Position numbers and translations under genes: made by a program
Assembly: GCA_941918925.1 (NCBI GenBank)
Contig: OW799233.1
Location: 29,394,421 to 29,458,420, forward strand
Origin: Phyto melanocephala
Lineage: Eukaryota > Arthropoda > Insecta > Diptera > Rhinophoridae
DNA length: 64,000 bases
Direction of reading: 5' to 3'
The notes under the pieces: model-generated
What the model was told of the DNA's origin: nothing
Database searches by the model: none
Seen by the model: only the letters and a program-made list of their open reading frames with translations
Shown: in pieces, positions 46,991 to 59,057 of the stretch
Numbering within the stretch: the first letter of the stretch is position 1
How the letters are laid out: each line of letters opens with the position of its first letter

Positions 46991-47939
46991 TTGCCAGTTA
47001 TCTAATGGATTGATTTTATTACACTTAGTGGTGATTTTTTCTGTCAACTAATTTTTAAAATTTAATATAACATTCTCTTTATGTTACCACTAAAATCTAA
47101 ACCCTTACGTTCATAATCAATGTTTTATAATTTTTTTTTAAGTTTATAGAAAACACAATTGCAACACAAGTTTGGTTTATACAATTTAATTCATATTAAG
47201 AACAAAAGAAAGAATTTAATTTTACTTTCTGAGAACACATACACAAATGTTCTTTGAGCAAAATTAGTTTCCTGATCCATTTTAAACAAACACAATTATG
47301 TGATAGCTAGCAGTAAAACCTTTTTTATAAAAACATAAAATCTTTTTGTAAGTAAATATATCCACGCGAAAACACCCCTCTTTCATAATTTCCTAAAGGC
47401 TGTTAATTAAAAGAAGGACCTTATATAATTATAAATTTATTATAAAACAATAAAATATTTTTCCATTTAAAACAGCTAGTTTTTTCATAGGTCCTTTAAC
47501 CCAAAAGGCATTTAATCTGTCAGAAATTTAACTTTGTACTAGCCACTAAAAAAAAGTAGGAGAAACAATATAAACAACAACATAAACAGTTGAAACAACA
47601 ACAGCCAAATACTTTATGCTCGTAGCTTTTACGTTAGTGCACTACAAGTTTAAACAAGTAACAGCAACACAGTCATAAAATCACAAAAAAAAAGTACGAC
47701 TGTCTCTGCAATGAGTTTGAGGCAGAGAAGAAATTGCGTGATATTACCATTTAACTGGCATGAACAGTGTTACATTTGGCCAAATATGGATGGGAAAAAA
47801 TCATTGAATCAATTTTAAACTAAGACTAAACACGATAGTAATAAAATAAATTAATATTAAAATCATTAGTTGTGGGTGAGTTATATCGATTCCTTTAATG
47901 TTATCTTTAATTGGTCTTTATTCACTAATGCATTTAAAC
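46991..47939. other. No gene recognised
   Basis: A+T-rich DNA. Confidence 0.5.
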
Positions 47940-48030
47940 CACATTATCTAGGTCGTTGGGGTGCAGAAAGCTAAAGATTCCTCCAACAACTTCAGTCAGA
48001 GACCAGCATGGTCCATTGTGCTCCCCTAAA
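47940..48030 (-). repeat. I-like LINE 3' end fragment
   Basis: Inverse of GCACAATGGACCATGCTGGT, then TTGTTGGAGGAATCTTTAGC and CTGCACCCC, matching the 3' region of the LINE at 16765-17055. Confidence 0.55.
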
Positions 48031-48182
48031 TATACATAATCTGAAGAGTTTCGCAAAAAAAGCTATGTCTCCTATTTCACACTTCTTTCAATCACTATAT
48101 TTCAGTGTGAACATAAACAATAAAACAAAAATAACAAAATGTTCAATGTGACAATGTAAGAATATCAAGGAAAAGTTAGTCA

Positions 48183-48905
48183 TCCGATACTAGCTGAGTG
48201 GAATGCATTTTTGAAACCAGCTACGGTTTCATCATCAGCAATCTTATGATCAGAACTTTTTAATTATACAAAACGTGTGTATTCCAAACTTCAAAATAAA
48301 TATACATATATGCAATTAACTCCTCTATGGCAAGTCAAGTATGTGATATCTTTTGAGTCTTTTGACTTACGCAATATCATCAAGAAGCGCTACAGCTAAT
48401 GGGTTGATATGATGACTTAACCTTTCCAGATAAATTTCTGTAAATCTTGTTTTTGTCTATAACTTTTGGGATATATATGTAGATCGGTGTGAATTGTATT
48501 ACTAAATAAAAACCATGATGCATTTACAATCATCCGTAGAGTCTTTGATTGGAATCTTTGTAGTATTTCAATATTTGAATTACTGGCTGTTCCCCATAGC
48601 TGTATCCCATACGTCCAAAAGGGTTATAGCATTGTTTTGTAAATTATCACTTAAAACTGGGCAGTAAAATGTAAGAACTTTTCCGTGTTGACCCTAATTC
48701 TCCATTTATTGAACCATATTCAAATAGCACTAAGTTGCCTTTGCCAAAGGCTTGCTTGGACAACTATCGGAAGCTAAAACTGCAGTGTCATCTTCATAAG
48801 TTGCAACTAGGACGTTGTCAGTAACAGGCATGTCTGATGTGAATAATGTGTACAAAATTGGTCCAAGTACACTGCCTTGTAGAATTCCGGCTCTAATTTT
48901 ACATA
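48183..48905 (-). pseudogene. Jockey-like LINE reverse transcriptase remnant with 3' end
   Basis: From the right edge the minus strand reads ILQGSVLGPILYTLFTSDMP, then VATYEDDTAVLASDS: the reverse-transcriptase motifs QGSxLGPxLY and YADD (here YEDD). Further left, shifted frames give YGIQLWGTASNSNIEILQRF, typical of the conserved C-terminal part of jockey-clade ORF2. The 3' untranslated end near 48185-48245 matches 12985-13045. The copy is cut on its right by a mariner element inserted at a TA (48904-48905). Several stops and shifts; inactive. Confidence 0.85.
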
Positions 48906-49442
48906 AAGGGTCCGCCATCTAACGTTTTTTACAAAAAGTGCTTATTTCGTGAATGGTAACACTTAGCCCATGTCTGATTTGACAGATAAATAATTAGTTT
49001 TATCCTTCCGCTAAACGAATATGGTTGTGTATACGCTTGAACAACGCTGGAAAATATTGCGACATTACTTTGGCCGATTTTGGCAAAAAAATTATCTTTG
49101 CAGATGAAGCTTATTTTGATGTTGGCGTAATCAAGCAAAATTGTCGCATTTCGGGCACAGAAAACCCGCACGCATACATTGAAAGTCGAAACACCCAAAA
49201 CGAGTGACTGTTTTTTGCGGCTTTTGGTCCAGAGGCATAATTGGGCCATTTTTCTTCTAAAATGAGCAAGGAGTGGCCGTAGTCAATGGCGATCGTTATC
49301 GGGCCACAAAATATTGTTCACAAAAATTGAAGAGGAGATATTGGCAACATTTGGTTTTAACAGGACAGCGCTACGTGCCACACAGCCGAAGCTACACATT
49401 TTTCAAAGCATTTTCAAAAAAAAAGGTATTTGGCGGACCCTT
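48906..49442 (+). mobile_element. Internally deleted mariner element (AAGGGTCCGCC ends), copy 1
   Basis: Ends AAGGGTCCGCCATCTAACG and GTATTTGGCGGACCCTT are inverted and flanked by TA. The protein trace starts MVVYTLEQRWKILRHYF and passes directly, in the same exonless stretch, to GRFWQK, then the first catalytic aspartate (FADEAYFD), ENPHAYIE and, in other frames, the later blocks. The N-terminal DNA-binding region after residue 17 is missing. It is inserted in the jockey-like LINE. Confidence 0.85.
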
Positions 49443-50136
49443 TATTTTAGAAACTTGAGAATTTACTTTATCGTAAAAGCTAAAATATTAAAAAATATTA
49501 TTTTAAGGTAAATATTTATTAAACTCCCTTATTACAAATTAGGCAAACTTCTAATAGATTTTTAAGACAACTTGGTCAAAATTTATCATATTTCGCAGCA
49601 AGATTTTAAAAATTCTTAGGTCTTGCCAAATGTCCTACTGTAAAGCGGAGAGGTAGGTCATGTTCATTTATATATTTGCCTAAAGGAATAAGTTTATTTT
49701 GTTGAGCTTTAAAATAAAACAAATAAAACGTATGCTATGCATACATACTTACATCCTTATATAAAATAAAATTTGTAATACTTTATGTTGTGATAGAAAT
49801 GTAAAACAGATTTTGGTCTACTTATAACACCATATGCACTTATGTGCAATAAAAATATTTTATTTTTTATTTACTTATATACATATATAAGTGAAAATCA
49901 GCCGGCCTGAAACCAAAAAAATAACAACACCCCAGTCAATAATCTTTGAATTGAAATATATATCTGATGCTTGGTTATTGGCGTTGTTTCACAAATAACT
50001 GAATTGTGGTGAGTTTAAGGATTAACGATAAAATTAAATTTATATAGTTTTAATTTCTAGAAATTTACAGCTGAGATAATCATATTCTAGATGTGACAAA
50101 AATATATTAAGATTGTATTCAAATAAAGGCAAGGAT
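49443..50136. other. No gene recognised
   Basis: A+T-rich. I could not find the other half of the interrupted jockey element here. Confidence 0.5.
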
Positions 50137-50856
50137 TTTATACCAGCCACCAAAAAAATGGTGGGGGTATATTCATTTTGTCATTCCGTTTGTAACACAT
50201 CGAAATATCTAATTTGGACCCCATAAAGTATATGTATATATTCTGAATTGGGGCTTAATATTATGACGATCTAGCCGTCTGTCCGTCCAACATCGAATAA
50301 AATGGAATTGTGTCCAAACGCATTAACGTAGAGCCATCAAACTTCGCATATATATTTCCTGAGTAAAAACAATATTTTGCCTTGAAAATTGCTTAAATCT
50401 ATGATTTAAAAAAGGAGTTATAGATCAAAATGTACGAAAATGTATACCGCGCAGTGTATCTTTCAGTATATTCAAAATCTAAAACGTAATATAACTGACA
50501 AAATTAGATGTACAATTCTGAAATTTTGCAATCATTGCATTTTGATCAAATGCTTTGTAAAGGAAAATAAATGTGACACGCCCACTTTTGCGACCACCTT
50601 CCATATAACGCTTTATCACAAATTCGTTTAATTTTTTTATGGACAACGTTTTTGGAATAAGAAAGGACTATATTTAAATGTCTAAGTTTTATTTATTAGC
50701 ATAAACTTTATTGGCACGCCTACTTTAACGTCCACTTTCATTGAAAGACTAAATTTACGAAAACATTTTACTAGCATATCGAAGTTATACATATTGTGCT
50801 AAAAAAGTACATCAAATTGGTAATGGTAAAAATATATAGTGCTCTTACTTATTTTC
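50137..50856 (+). mobile_element. Short Helentron subfamily B copy, stem-loop and 3' repeat lost
   Basis: Starts TATACCAGCCACCAAAAAAA, with GACCCCATAAAG-type block and a minimal GTCY zone (50276-50290). The 3' end reads AATTGGTAATGGTAAAAATA then TATAGTGCTCTTACTTATTT: the stem-loop and most of the subterminal repeat are deleted. It has no mariner MITE. Confidence 0.8.
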
Positions 50857-52178
50857 GATAAAGTTGAGTTGTTGTAAATGAGCCACATCGCTTAGCACAA
50901 TTTTGCGATTAAATTTTTGCAAATCTATAACTAATTTTCAAGCGTCAGTCTATATGCCAAAGTGTACCGGGTTTGCATGAATATCCTGTACATATTTTAT
51001 AAAAAAAAAATTTAAATTCTAATTATTAAAATTTCATTAGGATCTATAAAGATTAAGATGATTTTCAAAATCAAATTTGTATTTACATTTGTCAAATCAG
51101 TAAACCAATATGTCTACAAAAAATATCTCTTTTAATGAATTTCTTTACTTGAACACCTTACATACCTTATCAAGTTTACATTATACAGAATTATCCCTTT
51201 TATGTATATATTTACTATAAGTCTCCTTAAATGTTGATTAAGCAGAGTTTTATGTTTATTATTATTCTCTCCTTTTTTCATTTTTTTATTATGCTTAAAA
51301 CCAATTTTTTGTGTCCCTTTTAACATTTTGTAATTACAATATAATTAGTGCACGACCATGTAAAATCATAATTTATTTTTGTTTTTAGGACCATAATTCA
51401 TTTTGATATTTTAAGCTTTTAGCAAAACGTCTAATGTAATAAACCATGATAAGCGAACAAAATTAGAGCCTTAACCGCTTAAGTACCGTTGCAAATATGA
51501 TTTGCGTAGGCTATTAAATTGTTGATCAAAATAAAAACATTTTCTAAAACCCATTTTCTGAGCTCATGATGGATTAATCGTTTGAAATTGCTGTTTGTTT
51601 TTACATAAAAAATAGCTTGTTCTAAAAGCGTTTAAGCAAAATGCTACGAAATTTACCATTAAGGTTTAACCATTAAAGTAATTTTTTTTTAAGAGGCAAT
51701 AAGATAAAAAGTAGTAACAGAAAAATGTATTAACAAATTTTCTTAGGCATTAATTCATATTATTTAGCTCATTTAGAACATTCAGTCCATTGTTTTATAT
51801 ATTTAAAAAAAGGGTAAATGTACGCATTTTAATCCTTTATAGAATTTAATTTATTTATTTAAACAACTTAAATTTTTTTAGAAACTTAGGCAACAAAAAT
51901 AAAAAGTTCATTTAATTTTTTTCCATTTTCCTTAATTGTAAAAACATTTGCAACAAAGGTTTTAAAATTGAAAATATAACTAGGTCATGTAAAGTTCCTT
52001 TATTCTAAATAGTATTTAAGATTCGTCATATAAATCAATATTAAAATAAACTCTATTTTAATTTAACAGCGTTTATTATTATGTTACAGCAAAGCGGACC
52101 GGTTTTAACTAGTACTTTAAAAGGAGTTTCAACGTTTTTGGTAATCTTACATTATTATGTTTAATAAAATTCATCAAA
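50857..52178. other. No gene recognised
   Basis: A+T-rich intergenic DNA. The 51132-51326 minus frame is low in complexity. Confidence 0.55.
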
Positions 52179-52180
52179 TA

Positions 52181-52725
52181 AAGGGTCCGCCAAATAACTT
52201 TTTTTTTTTGAAAATGCTATAAAAAAGTGTAGCTGTGTGACCCGTAGCGCCGTCCTGTTGAAACCAAATCTTGCCAATATCCTCCTTTTCAATTTTTGTG
52301 AACAAAAATTCGCTCAACATGGCCCGATAACGATCGCCATTGACTACGGCCACTCCTTGCTCATTTTCGAAGAAAAATGAACCAATTATGCCTCTGAACC
52401 AAAATCCGCACCAAACAGTGACTCGTTTTGGGTGTATCGGCTTTTCAATGTATGCGTGCGGGTTTTCTGTGCCCCAAATGAGACACTTTTGCTTGTTTAC
52501 ATACCCGCCAAGATCAAAATGAACTTCATCTGCAAAGACATTTTTTTTCCAAAATCGGCCAATGTAATGTCGCAATATTTCCCAGCGTTGTTCCAGCGTA
52601 TACACAACCATATTCGTTCAGCGGAAGGATAAAACTAATTATCTGTCAAATCAGACATGAGCTTAGTGTTACCATTCACGAAATAAGCACTAGTTGAAAA
52701 AGTTAACGTTAGATAGCGGACCCTT
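52181..52725 (-). mobile_element. Internally deleted mariner element, copy 2 (longest open frame)
   Basis: Flanked by TA, with ends AAGGGTCCGCCAAATAAC and GTTAGATAGCGGACCCTT. An uninterrupted 145-codon frame (52174-52611) reads MVVYTLEQRWEILRHYIGRF, then VFADEVHFDLGGYVNKQ, ENPHAYIEKPIHPKRVTVWC, VAVVNGDRYRAMLSEFLF and IWFQQDGATGHTA. These are the mariner DDE blocks with two catalytic aspartates; the third lies in the missing C-terminal part. An open frame in a deleted element suggests it is young. Confidence 0.9.
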
Positions 52726-52909
52726 TATAAACAAATATTGAGATAAAATCGCTAGATTGACCTAAAAACAGCTAAAGCGGTTAGTATTATTTGGTATTCC
52801 GTACTCCAAAGTTTTTACTTTGAGCTAATACTCTACTGATTTCTAAAACTGACGGAAAAGCATATATATAACTTAAAAAGGATTAAAATTTTGATGCAAG
52901 TCCATAGGA

Positions 52910-53200
52910 CACACATTATTTGGCTCAAATATAAACAACCTGATTGCCAATAAAGAAAACTGCCTTAGTTAGAGTGATATTTAATTACTCCTAACTGTAT
53001 GTTGAGACACTGATTAATCCAGAATAACTGACTGTTTGAAGGACTTTATAGGCTGGTGGGATCATGGGTCCTTATTTCCTTAAAATTCATGTTGGTCATA
53101 ATATTACAGTCAAGAGTGACAGCTACAAAGCCATGATTATTGACTTTTTCATGTCGGTCGTATGCCAGAAGTCATAATCAAATTTTTATGCCAGAAGATT
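52910..53200 (+). pseudogene. Decayed mariner-type transposase fragment
   Basis: The frame reads AGGIMGPYFLKIHVGHNITV, then KSDSYKAMIIDFFMS, matching GGIIGPYFF...VTVNGxRYRxMIxxFF. Just upstream ETLINPE, stop, LTV matches the PLHPEKLTVW segment. The second catalytic block is not preserved. Distinct from the deleted copy 185 bases to its left, which is on the other strand. Confidence 0.75.
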
Positions 53201-54941
53201 ATCTTTCGAAAAAGTAAATTTCATCTCAGTTTAAAAAATTATTTTGTTCGTATTCCATTTCAAATTTCTATACTTCCATGTATATAAAAAGTGTTAAGTG
53301 AAGTCATTAGTTGTCATTGAAATGTATGTTGTTCAGTTATACTAAGCCATTATATAGTTCTGCTGGGTGCCAACATGATTCATCGCAATATAAACTTTAA
53401 AAATTTAAAATTTTTTATAAAGACTTTTAGCAAATTTGCGTTAAAAACTATAGGGCACATATGTATGTATTTTTTAGCGTCCTTCTTAAAGTTCGTTCAG
53501 CCTTTAATATCATGAAAATTTTTGACGTGGGCAGCTCTTTATGCATGTACAAAAATTTATATCCAAGAATGTCACAAGAATAATTGATGGACCTTTAAAT
53601 TTATCGATCGATAATTTGAATTCTTTATTAAATACGGTCAAAATGACCAATTGATGCGACACTCTATAGAACTAAAATGCGAACGATTTTATACAATGAA
53701 TTACTGTATTGTTTTACAAGAAAAATAAAAGTATTTTCTAAATATACTAGCTGTCACGGTCGCACCAAGATCTGTTTTGCCTTCAAAACTTGCGAAGAGG
53801 GTAATTTTAGAGATTTGAAGCAATGCGAGCGTATCGTGAATCTTTTAATGGCTCTTTACCATAATTCTAATTGAAAAATTGCGGTAGAAATTTTATTTGC
53901 TTTGTTGCTGTTACCTTAAGAACTTACATATAAAATGCAATATATTTTTTGTTTTTAATTTGACAAAGCCTCCAAAGTGAGAAATTTTTTCTATTAATTA
54001 GGATTTGAACCGAATGTAACTTCTATAACCTAGTAAAATAAAAAAGAAAGGTTTTACTTTTATCTTTACTTTTATCTTACTTTTACAATAAAGATAAAAT
54101 CATAAAAGATCTTGACAATTACTATTTGACTTTATAACGTTTTTATTAATTTATACTTTAAAAACAATAACTATGGGCATCAGCGGCACTTTTCTTTAAC
54201 TTAAGAAGGCAAGCAAAGCTTCCTGAATATTTGTATTTATTTATTGGTTTTCTAATACAACAAGACAAAATGTATTATCTTGTATTGTTAAAAATTCGAC
54301 ATTTTCGAAGCAAAAAACAACTTTGTTCTATAGTTAAGTGAAAAAAATTATATTTATTTATGTTCCATTCAAAATGACATAAAAGTTGTTAATGACAACA
54401 AAAGCGTTGTGTGATAAATCGCATTATACAGCCAATATTTATAAACTTCTAAGTGGTAGAGAATAAAATATAATCGACCACAGCTGACCACAATTTCTTA
54501 GTTGTTTTTCAATTTAACTGCCTGTTTTACTCGCATTAATCCAATATCTTTAAAATGATATTTATTTTATATATTATGGTTTAAACAGGAGATGTGTGTC
54601 CTATCTCGGCTTTCTGTTGTTATTCCAATAACAGTTTATCCCTTAAAATACCAAAACAAACTTGATGAACATTAACAAGGTAGTATATCTTTTAATGTTC
54701 ATGTTCGTGCTTAATGTCACCATAGCTGCAAGTGGATATGAATTTGTAATCCCTCTTAATGCCACACACATACAATATAAACTTGTGTACTGTTATTTTT
54801 GGATCCTGTTTTTTATGAAGTGAAAAAAAGAAAAAATCCATTAACATTTTGTTAAATCGTTTTATATTTTTTTCGACTGATGGATTTTTGGCAAAAAAAA
54901 ACAAAAAAAATTACATTTTAGTTTTAAAAAGAATTTAGCAA
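53201..54941. other. Intergenic; candidate exon-like island at 53751-53800
   Basis: Apart from a short G+C-richer island at 53751-53874 (see findings) I see nothing with support. Confidence 0.5.
53677..53874 (+). other. Cysteine-containing 65-codon open frame, unrecognised
   Basis: The second half reads SCHGRTKICFAFKTCEEGNF and ends LLMALYHNSN with a stop. Bases 53751-53800 are clearly G+C-richer and lie between CTAG and GTAATT, so they could be a 50-nt exon instead. The minus strand of the same island is also open. I cannot name it. Confidence 0.25.
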
Positions 54942-55088
54942 AAAACAAGTAAGAGCACTATATTCGGCTGTGCCGAATCTTTTATACCCACCACCAATTT
55001 TGTGCACATTTAAAGGACAATAATTATTATTTTGTTAATCGCTATAGAATAATCTCTTTATAATTAAATATGTATCACTTTCTTTGTA

Positions 55089-55577
55089 GAGGTTGGTTAA
55101 ATTTTAAATTCAAAACAGAGGCCGAATTACGGCACTTGACCTAATCAAAATTTGAAAACTCTTATTAGAATTTCTATACCTAAAGCACAGCGTACTCGGT
55201 CGTTCGAGTAAAATTTCGATCGATATCGAATGCCGTAATTCGGCCCCATGTCTGTATAAAATGTTGGAACATCTATGAATGCCTTCTTAATTCATTATAT
55301 GAGAAGCATTGCTATTTATCGCGATAGTGTGGCAAAAAAACAGTCAACTTCGACTCATCATCGTGCCAAACAATTGAGCATCAACAATGTTATTGAAAAT
55401 TTGGACTATCGGATCGAGGTGTGCCGTTGAGGTCGCGGGGGCCATTTGGCCGATATTTTGTTCCATACATAATTGAACTATGCAAATATTATCATTACAA
55501 AAAGAAATGATAATAATTTCCTAAATAATTTGTGTTATATTCAAAATCAACATCGGCCCTTAAAATTTACCACTCCT
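55089..55577 (+). mobile_element. Non-autonomous mariner element in second Helentron composite
   Basis: Flanked by TA, with ends GAGGTTGGTTAAATTTTAA and AAAATTTACCACTCCT. The trace reads MRSIAIYRDSVAKKQ, STSTHHRAKQLSIN joined to VIENLDYRIEVC, a stop and GRGGHLADILFHT with a stop. Same joint as the other three copies. Holds the palindromic MITE at 55120-55247. Confidence 0.85.
55120..55247. mobile_element. Palindromic MITE, second nested copy
   Basis: Arms GGCCGAATTACGGCACTTGA and TCGAATGCCGTAATTCGGCC at the same place in the mariner MITE as at 7510. Confidence 0.8.
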
Positions 55578-58106
55578 TATAACTTCGATATGCTGGTAAA
55601 ATGTTTTCGTAAATTAAGTGTTTCAGTGAAAGTGGGCGTTAAAGTAAGCGTGTGAATAAAATTTCTATTAATAAATACAACTTAGATATTTCAATATAGT
55701 CCTTAATTCCTTCAAAATATTTATTCATTGAGAAATTATCTGAATTTGAGATAAAGTATTATATAGGATGTGGGCATAACAATAACATTGACTAGAAGGA
55801 TTTCCGTAGCAAATTTTATCATCATACCTCTAATTTTGTCGGTTTTATAAATTTAAATTTCATTAACAGTAAATAACGTGGAAAGTGGGCGTTATAGTAG
55901 GTGTGTCGAAGTTATTTATGCTAATAAATACAACTTAGACATTTCAATAAAGTCCTCTATTATTCGATTTATAGAGAAATTATAAGAATTTTAGAGAAAA
56001 CGTTGTATGGGAGGTGCGCGTGTCACATTAATTCTCCGTCAGAAGAAGGCCTTTGACCAAAAAGCAATTCCTGCAAATTTTCAGAATCGTAGATCTAATT
56101 TGGTCACTCTTATAAGGCTTAGAATTTTGAACCTACTGAAAAATACACTGCGCGGTATTAATTTTAATACATTTTTATCTCTAATTCCCTTCCTAATGCA
56201 TGCATTTAGGCAATTTTTGGGTAGATATATTGTTTTTGCTCAAGTAGTTTATATTTGGAGTTTCATGACTCTACGTTGATGCTGGTGGACACAACTCCAT
56301 TTTATTCGATGTTGGAAGGACACGGTTCTTTCGACCTTCTCTTGCATTACGAGCTATAACTTTCTTCCTTATATTCCGATTTAGCCAATTTTCTATTCCA
56401 AACAAACCTTGTGTAAGACATATTCTGGCAAAATTTGAGCCCACTAGCTTTTTCGATGGGACCTCTATCGTGCTTTTAACAGACGGACAGACGGACGGAC
56501 ATAGATAGATCGTCATCAAATAAAACCCCGATTAAGAATATATACATACCATTTTTTGTTGGCGGGTATAAAAACTAAAATACTTTAAAAAAAATACATT
56601 ACAAAAAAATTTGTTTAGCTCTTTTACTAAAATTTTGCAAAAAATATTTGACCTTGTGTCGCAAAAAGGTCTGCTGATCATGGTCGGATCGTTCAGGGTA
56701 TACAATGGAGTATAGAGGTATAAAGGAGAGTTTTATCTACTAAATGGTGCTAATTTCTTTTTGTTATCTTATGTTCGCCTGAAGTTATGCTCTATTAAAA
56801 ATGGGAATTTAGGAAAATTTTGACCTAAGTAAAAAAAATTATCTCAACATTGTAAACCATTTATTTTCATGTACTAATGGCTAACAAATTTTAAAATTAT
56901 ACAAAACTTATTTCGTTTGAAAATCTTTTAAAAGTAAAATGTTATAGAACTTTAAAAATCAAAATCTTACTAATAAATTTCCCGTTTTGGCAAAATGCTG
57001 AGCATGTCTATTTTGAATCACACTGTGGCCCTTAAAATTTAACCACCCTTTACAAAAGAATAGATAGATAAAAAAAAATTTAGTTAAAATATGTATTTTA
57101 AATATTCAAATACATATTTTAAATCTACTGATGCACATTTTTTTTTTAATATTTTTAAATCTTAAACCTCATAAGACTGTGTGTACAACTATATGTAAAG
57201 TTTGGCACAAATCATTACTCTAGTTAATTTTTGTCAACAAACTTCGGTCATTTTCGTTTTCACAAACCCATTTAAAATTCCTTTGTAGTTTGTGCAAACT
57301 ATTAAAGTGGATGTTGTCAAAAATGTTACTAGAGTCATCTAGTGTTCTACATGATGTTTAGCAAAGACATCATCCTCAGTGTTTGCAAAATGTAGTGGCG
57401 CCTTCAACAGATGTTGCCATCTGCAATGAATAAATGCTAATATATATGACTAATATATTTTAATAAAAATTTAAAAAAAAGTGGGCGTGGCACATTTATT
57501 TTCCGCTATAACGAAGACTTTGACCAAAAAGCCATGTTTGCAAAATTTCGGAATCGTACATATAGTTTTGTCAGTTTTATTACGTTTTAAACTTAAAAAA
57601 TACACTGCGCGGTATAAATTTTCGTACATTTTTATCTATAACTCCTTTTCTAATTCATAGATTTAAGACATTTTTGGGGAGAAATATTCCTTTGACTCGA
57701 GAAATATATATTCGAAGTTTCATGACTCTATGTTTATCCGTTTGGACACAATTCCATTTTATTCGATGTTAGCAGGACACGGTTTTTTCGACCTACTCTT
57801 GCTTTACGAGCTATAACTCTCTTCCTAATATTCCGATTTAGCCCATTTTCAATACCAAACAAACCTTGTCTATAAGAAAGATTCTGGCAAAATTTGAGCC
57901 CCCTAGCTTTTTCGGTGCGACCTCTATCGTGCTTTCAACATACGGACAGACGGACAGACGGACGGACATAGCTAGATCGTCATCAAATCAAACCCTGATT
58001 CAGAATATATATACTTTATGGGGTCTAAAATGGATATTTCGATGTGTTACAAACGGAATGACAAAATGAATATACCCCCACCATTTTTTTGGTGGTGGGT
58101 ATAAAA

Positions 58107-58503
58107 ATTACACCATTCGCAGTTGCTAATGGGAAAAAGGATTTTTGGCTGCTGTCAGTTTTGCTTTGCTTTACAAAGGATACAAACATTGTGCAGTGGT
58201 TGGTTTAATCATTTTTTATTTACTATTTTTTCTTTTTAATTTTAGGAGTTTCTAAAAAGTATACTTTAAAAGCCTAAAAATTTAATTTTTTGTATGTGTG
58301 TATGTATATAGTAAATTCCAGCTATGTCGTGAATTTCATATTATAAAACGAGTGACTTTGAACACTTCACATTAAACATTTTAAGCAGCATTGCCGTATG
58401 TTATTTTGCTGATGCGTATTATATTTTTACTATTTTAAGTTTGTCATTGAATCTCATTATTTTTTAAAAAAATGCACTTTTTCAATGCCCAAGATTATTT
58501 ATA
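58107..58503. other. No gene recognised
   Basis: A+T-rich spacer. Confidence 0.5.
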
Positions 58504-58505
58504 TA

Positions 58506-59057
58506 AAGGGTCCGCCAAATAACTTTTTTTTTTTTGAAAATGCTATAAAAAAGTGTAGCTTTGGCTGTGTGGCACGTAGCGCCGTCCTGTTGAAACCAAA
58601 AGTTGCCAATATCCTGCGCTTCAATTATTGTGAATAAAAATTCATTCAACATGGGCCGATAACGATCGCCATTGACTCCGGCCACTTCTTGCTCATTTTT
58701 GAAGAAAAATGGCCCAATAATGCCTCTGGACCAAAACACGCACCAAACAGTGACTCGTTTTGGGTGTATCGGCATTCCAATGCATGCGTGCGGGTTTTCT
58801 GTGCCCCAAATCCGACAAATTTGCTCGTTTAGATACCCGCCAAAATCAAAATGAGCTTCATCTGAAAAAATGATTTTTTTTGGCAAAATCGGCCAAAGTA
58901 ATGTCCCAATATTTCCCAGCGTTGTTCAAGCGTATACAGAACCATATACGTTCAGCGGAAGGATAAAACTAATTATCTGTCAAATCAGACATGAGCTAAG
59001 TGTTACCATTCACGAAATAAGCACTAGTTGAAAAAAAACGTTAGATGGCTGACCCTT
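58506..59057 (-). mobile_element. Internally deleted mariner element, copy 3
   Basis: TA-flanked ends AAGGGTCCGCCAAATAAC and GTTAGATGGCTGACCCTT. A 134-codon frame (58482-58886) has FSDEAHFDFGGYLNEQ, ENPHACIGMPIHPKRVTVWC, GVNGDRYRPMLNEFLF and FWFQQDGATCHTAKATL. The start MVLYTLEQRWEILGHYF lies upstream, one base out of frame. The same N-terminal deletion joint as in copies 1 and 2. Confidence 0.9.

Larger units (their letters stand above)
54942..58106 (-). mobile_element. Helentron-associated composite, subfamily B, second full copy
   Basis: Same plan as 7367-10385 and same orientation: stem-loop TTCGGCTGTGCCGAA and TATACCCACCACC at the left, an internal 5' end-like GTTGGCGGGTATAAAA near 56556, a spacer with the dispersed block (56780-57030) and a second 5' part ending GGTGGTGGGTATAAAA. 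Differences include a 30-odd-base deletion near 55775, an extra ACTATTAAAGTGGATGTTGT at about 57299 and GTCY length (57954-57968). Nested MITEs sit at the same positions as in the first copy. Confidence 0.85.

Noticed and set aside
47700..47760. Short plus-strand frame reading YDCLCNEFEAEKKLRDITI then stop
   Set aside because: Only 19 codons, no convincing splice sites and no recognised family.
49025..49207. Separate 60-codon gene
   Set aside because: It is a frame of the deleted mariner element 48906-49442.
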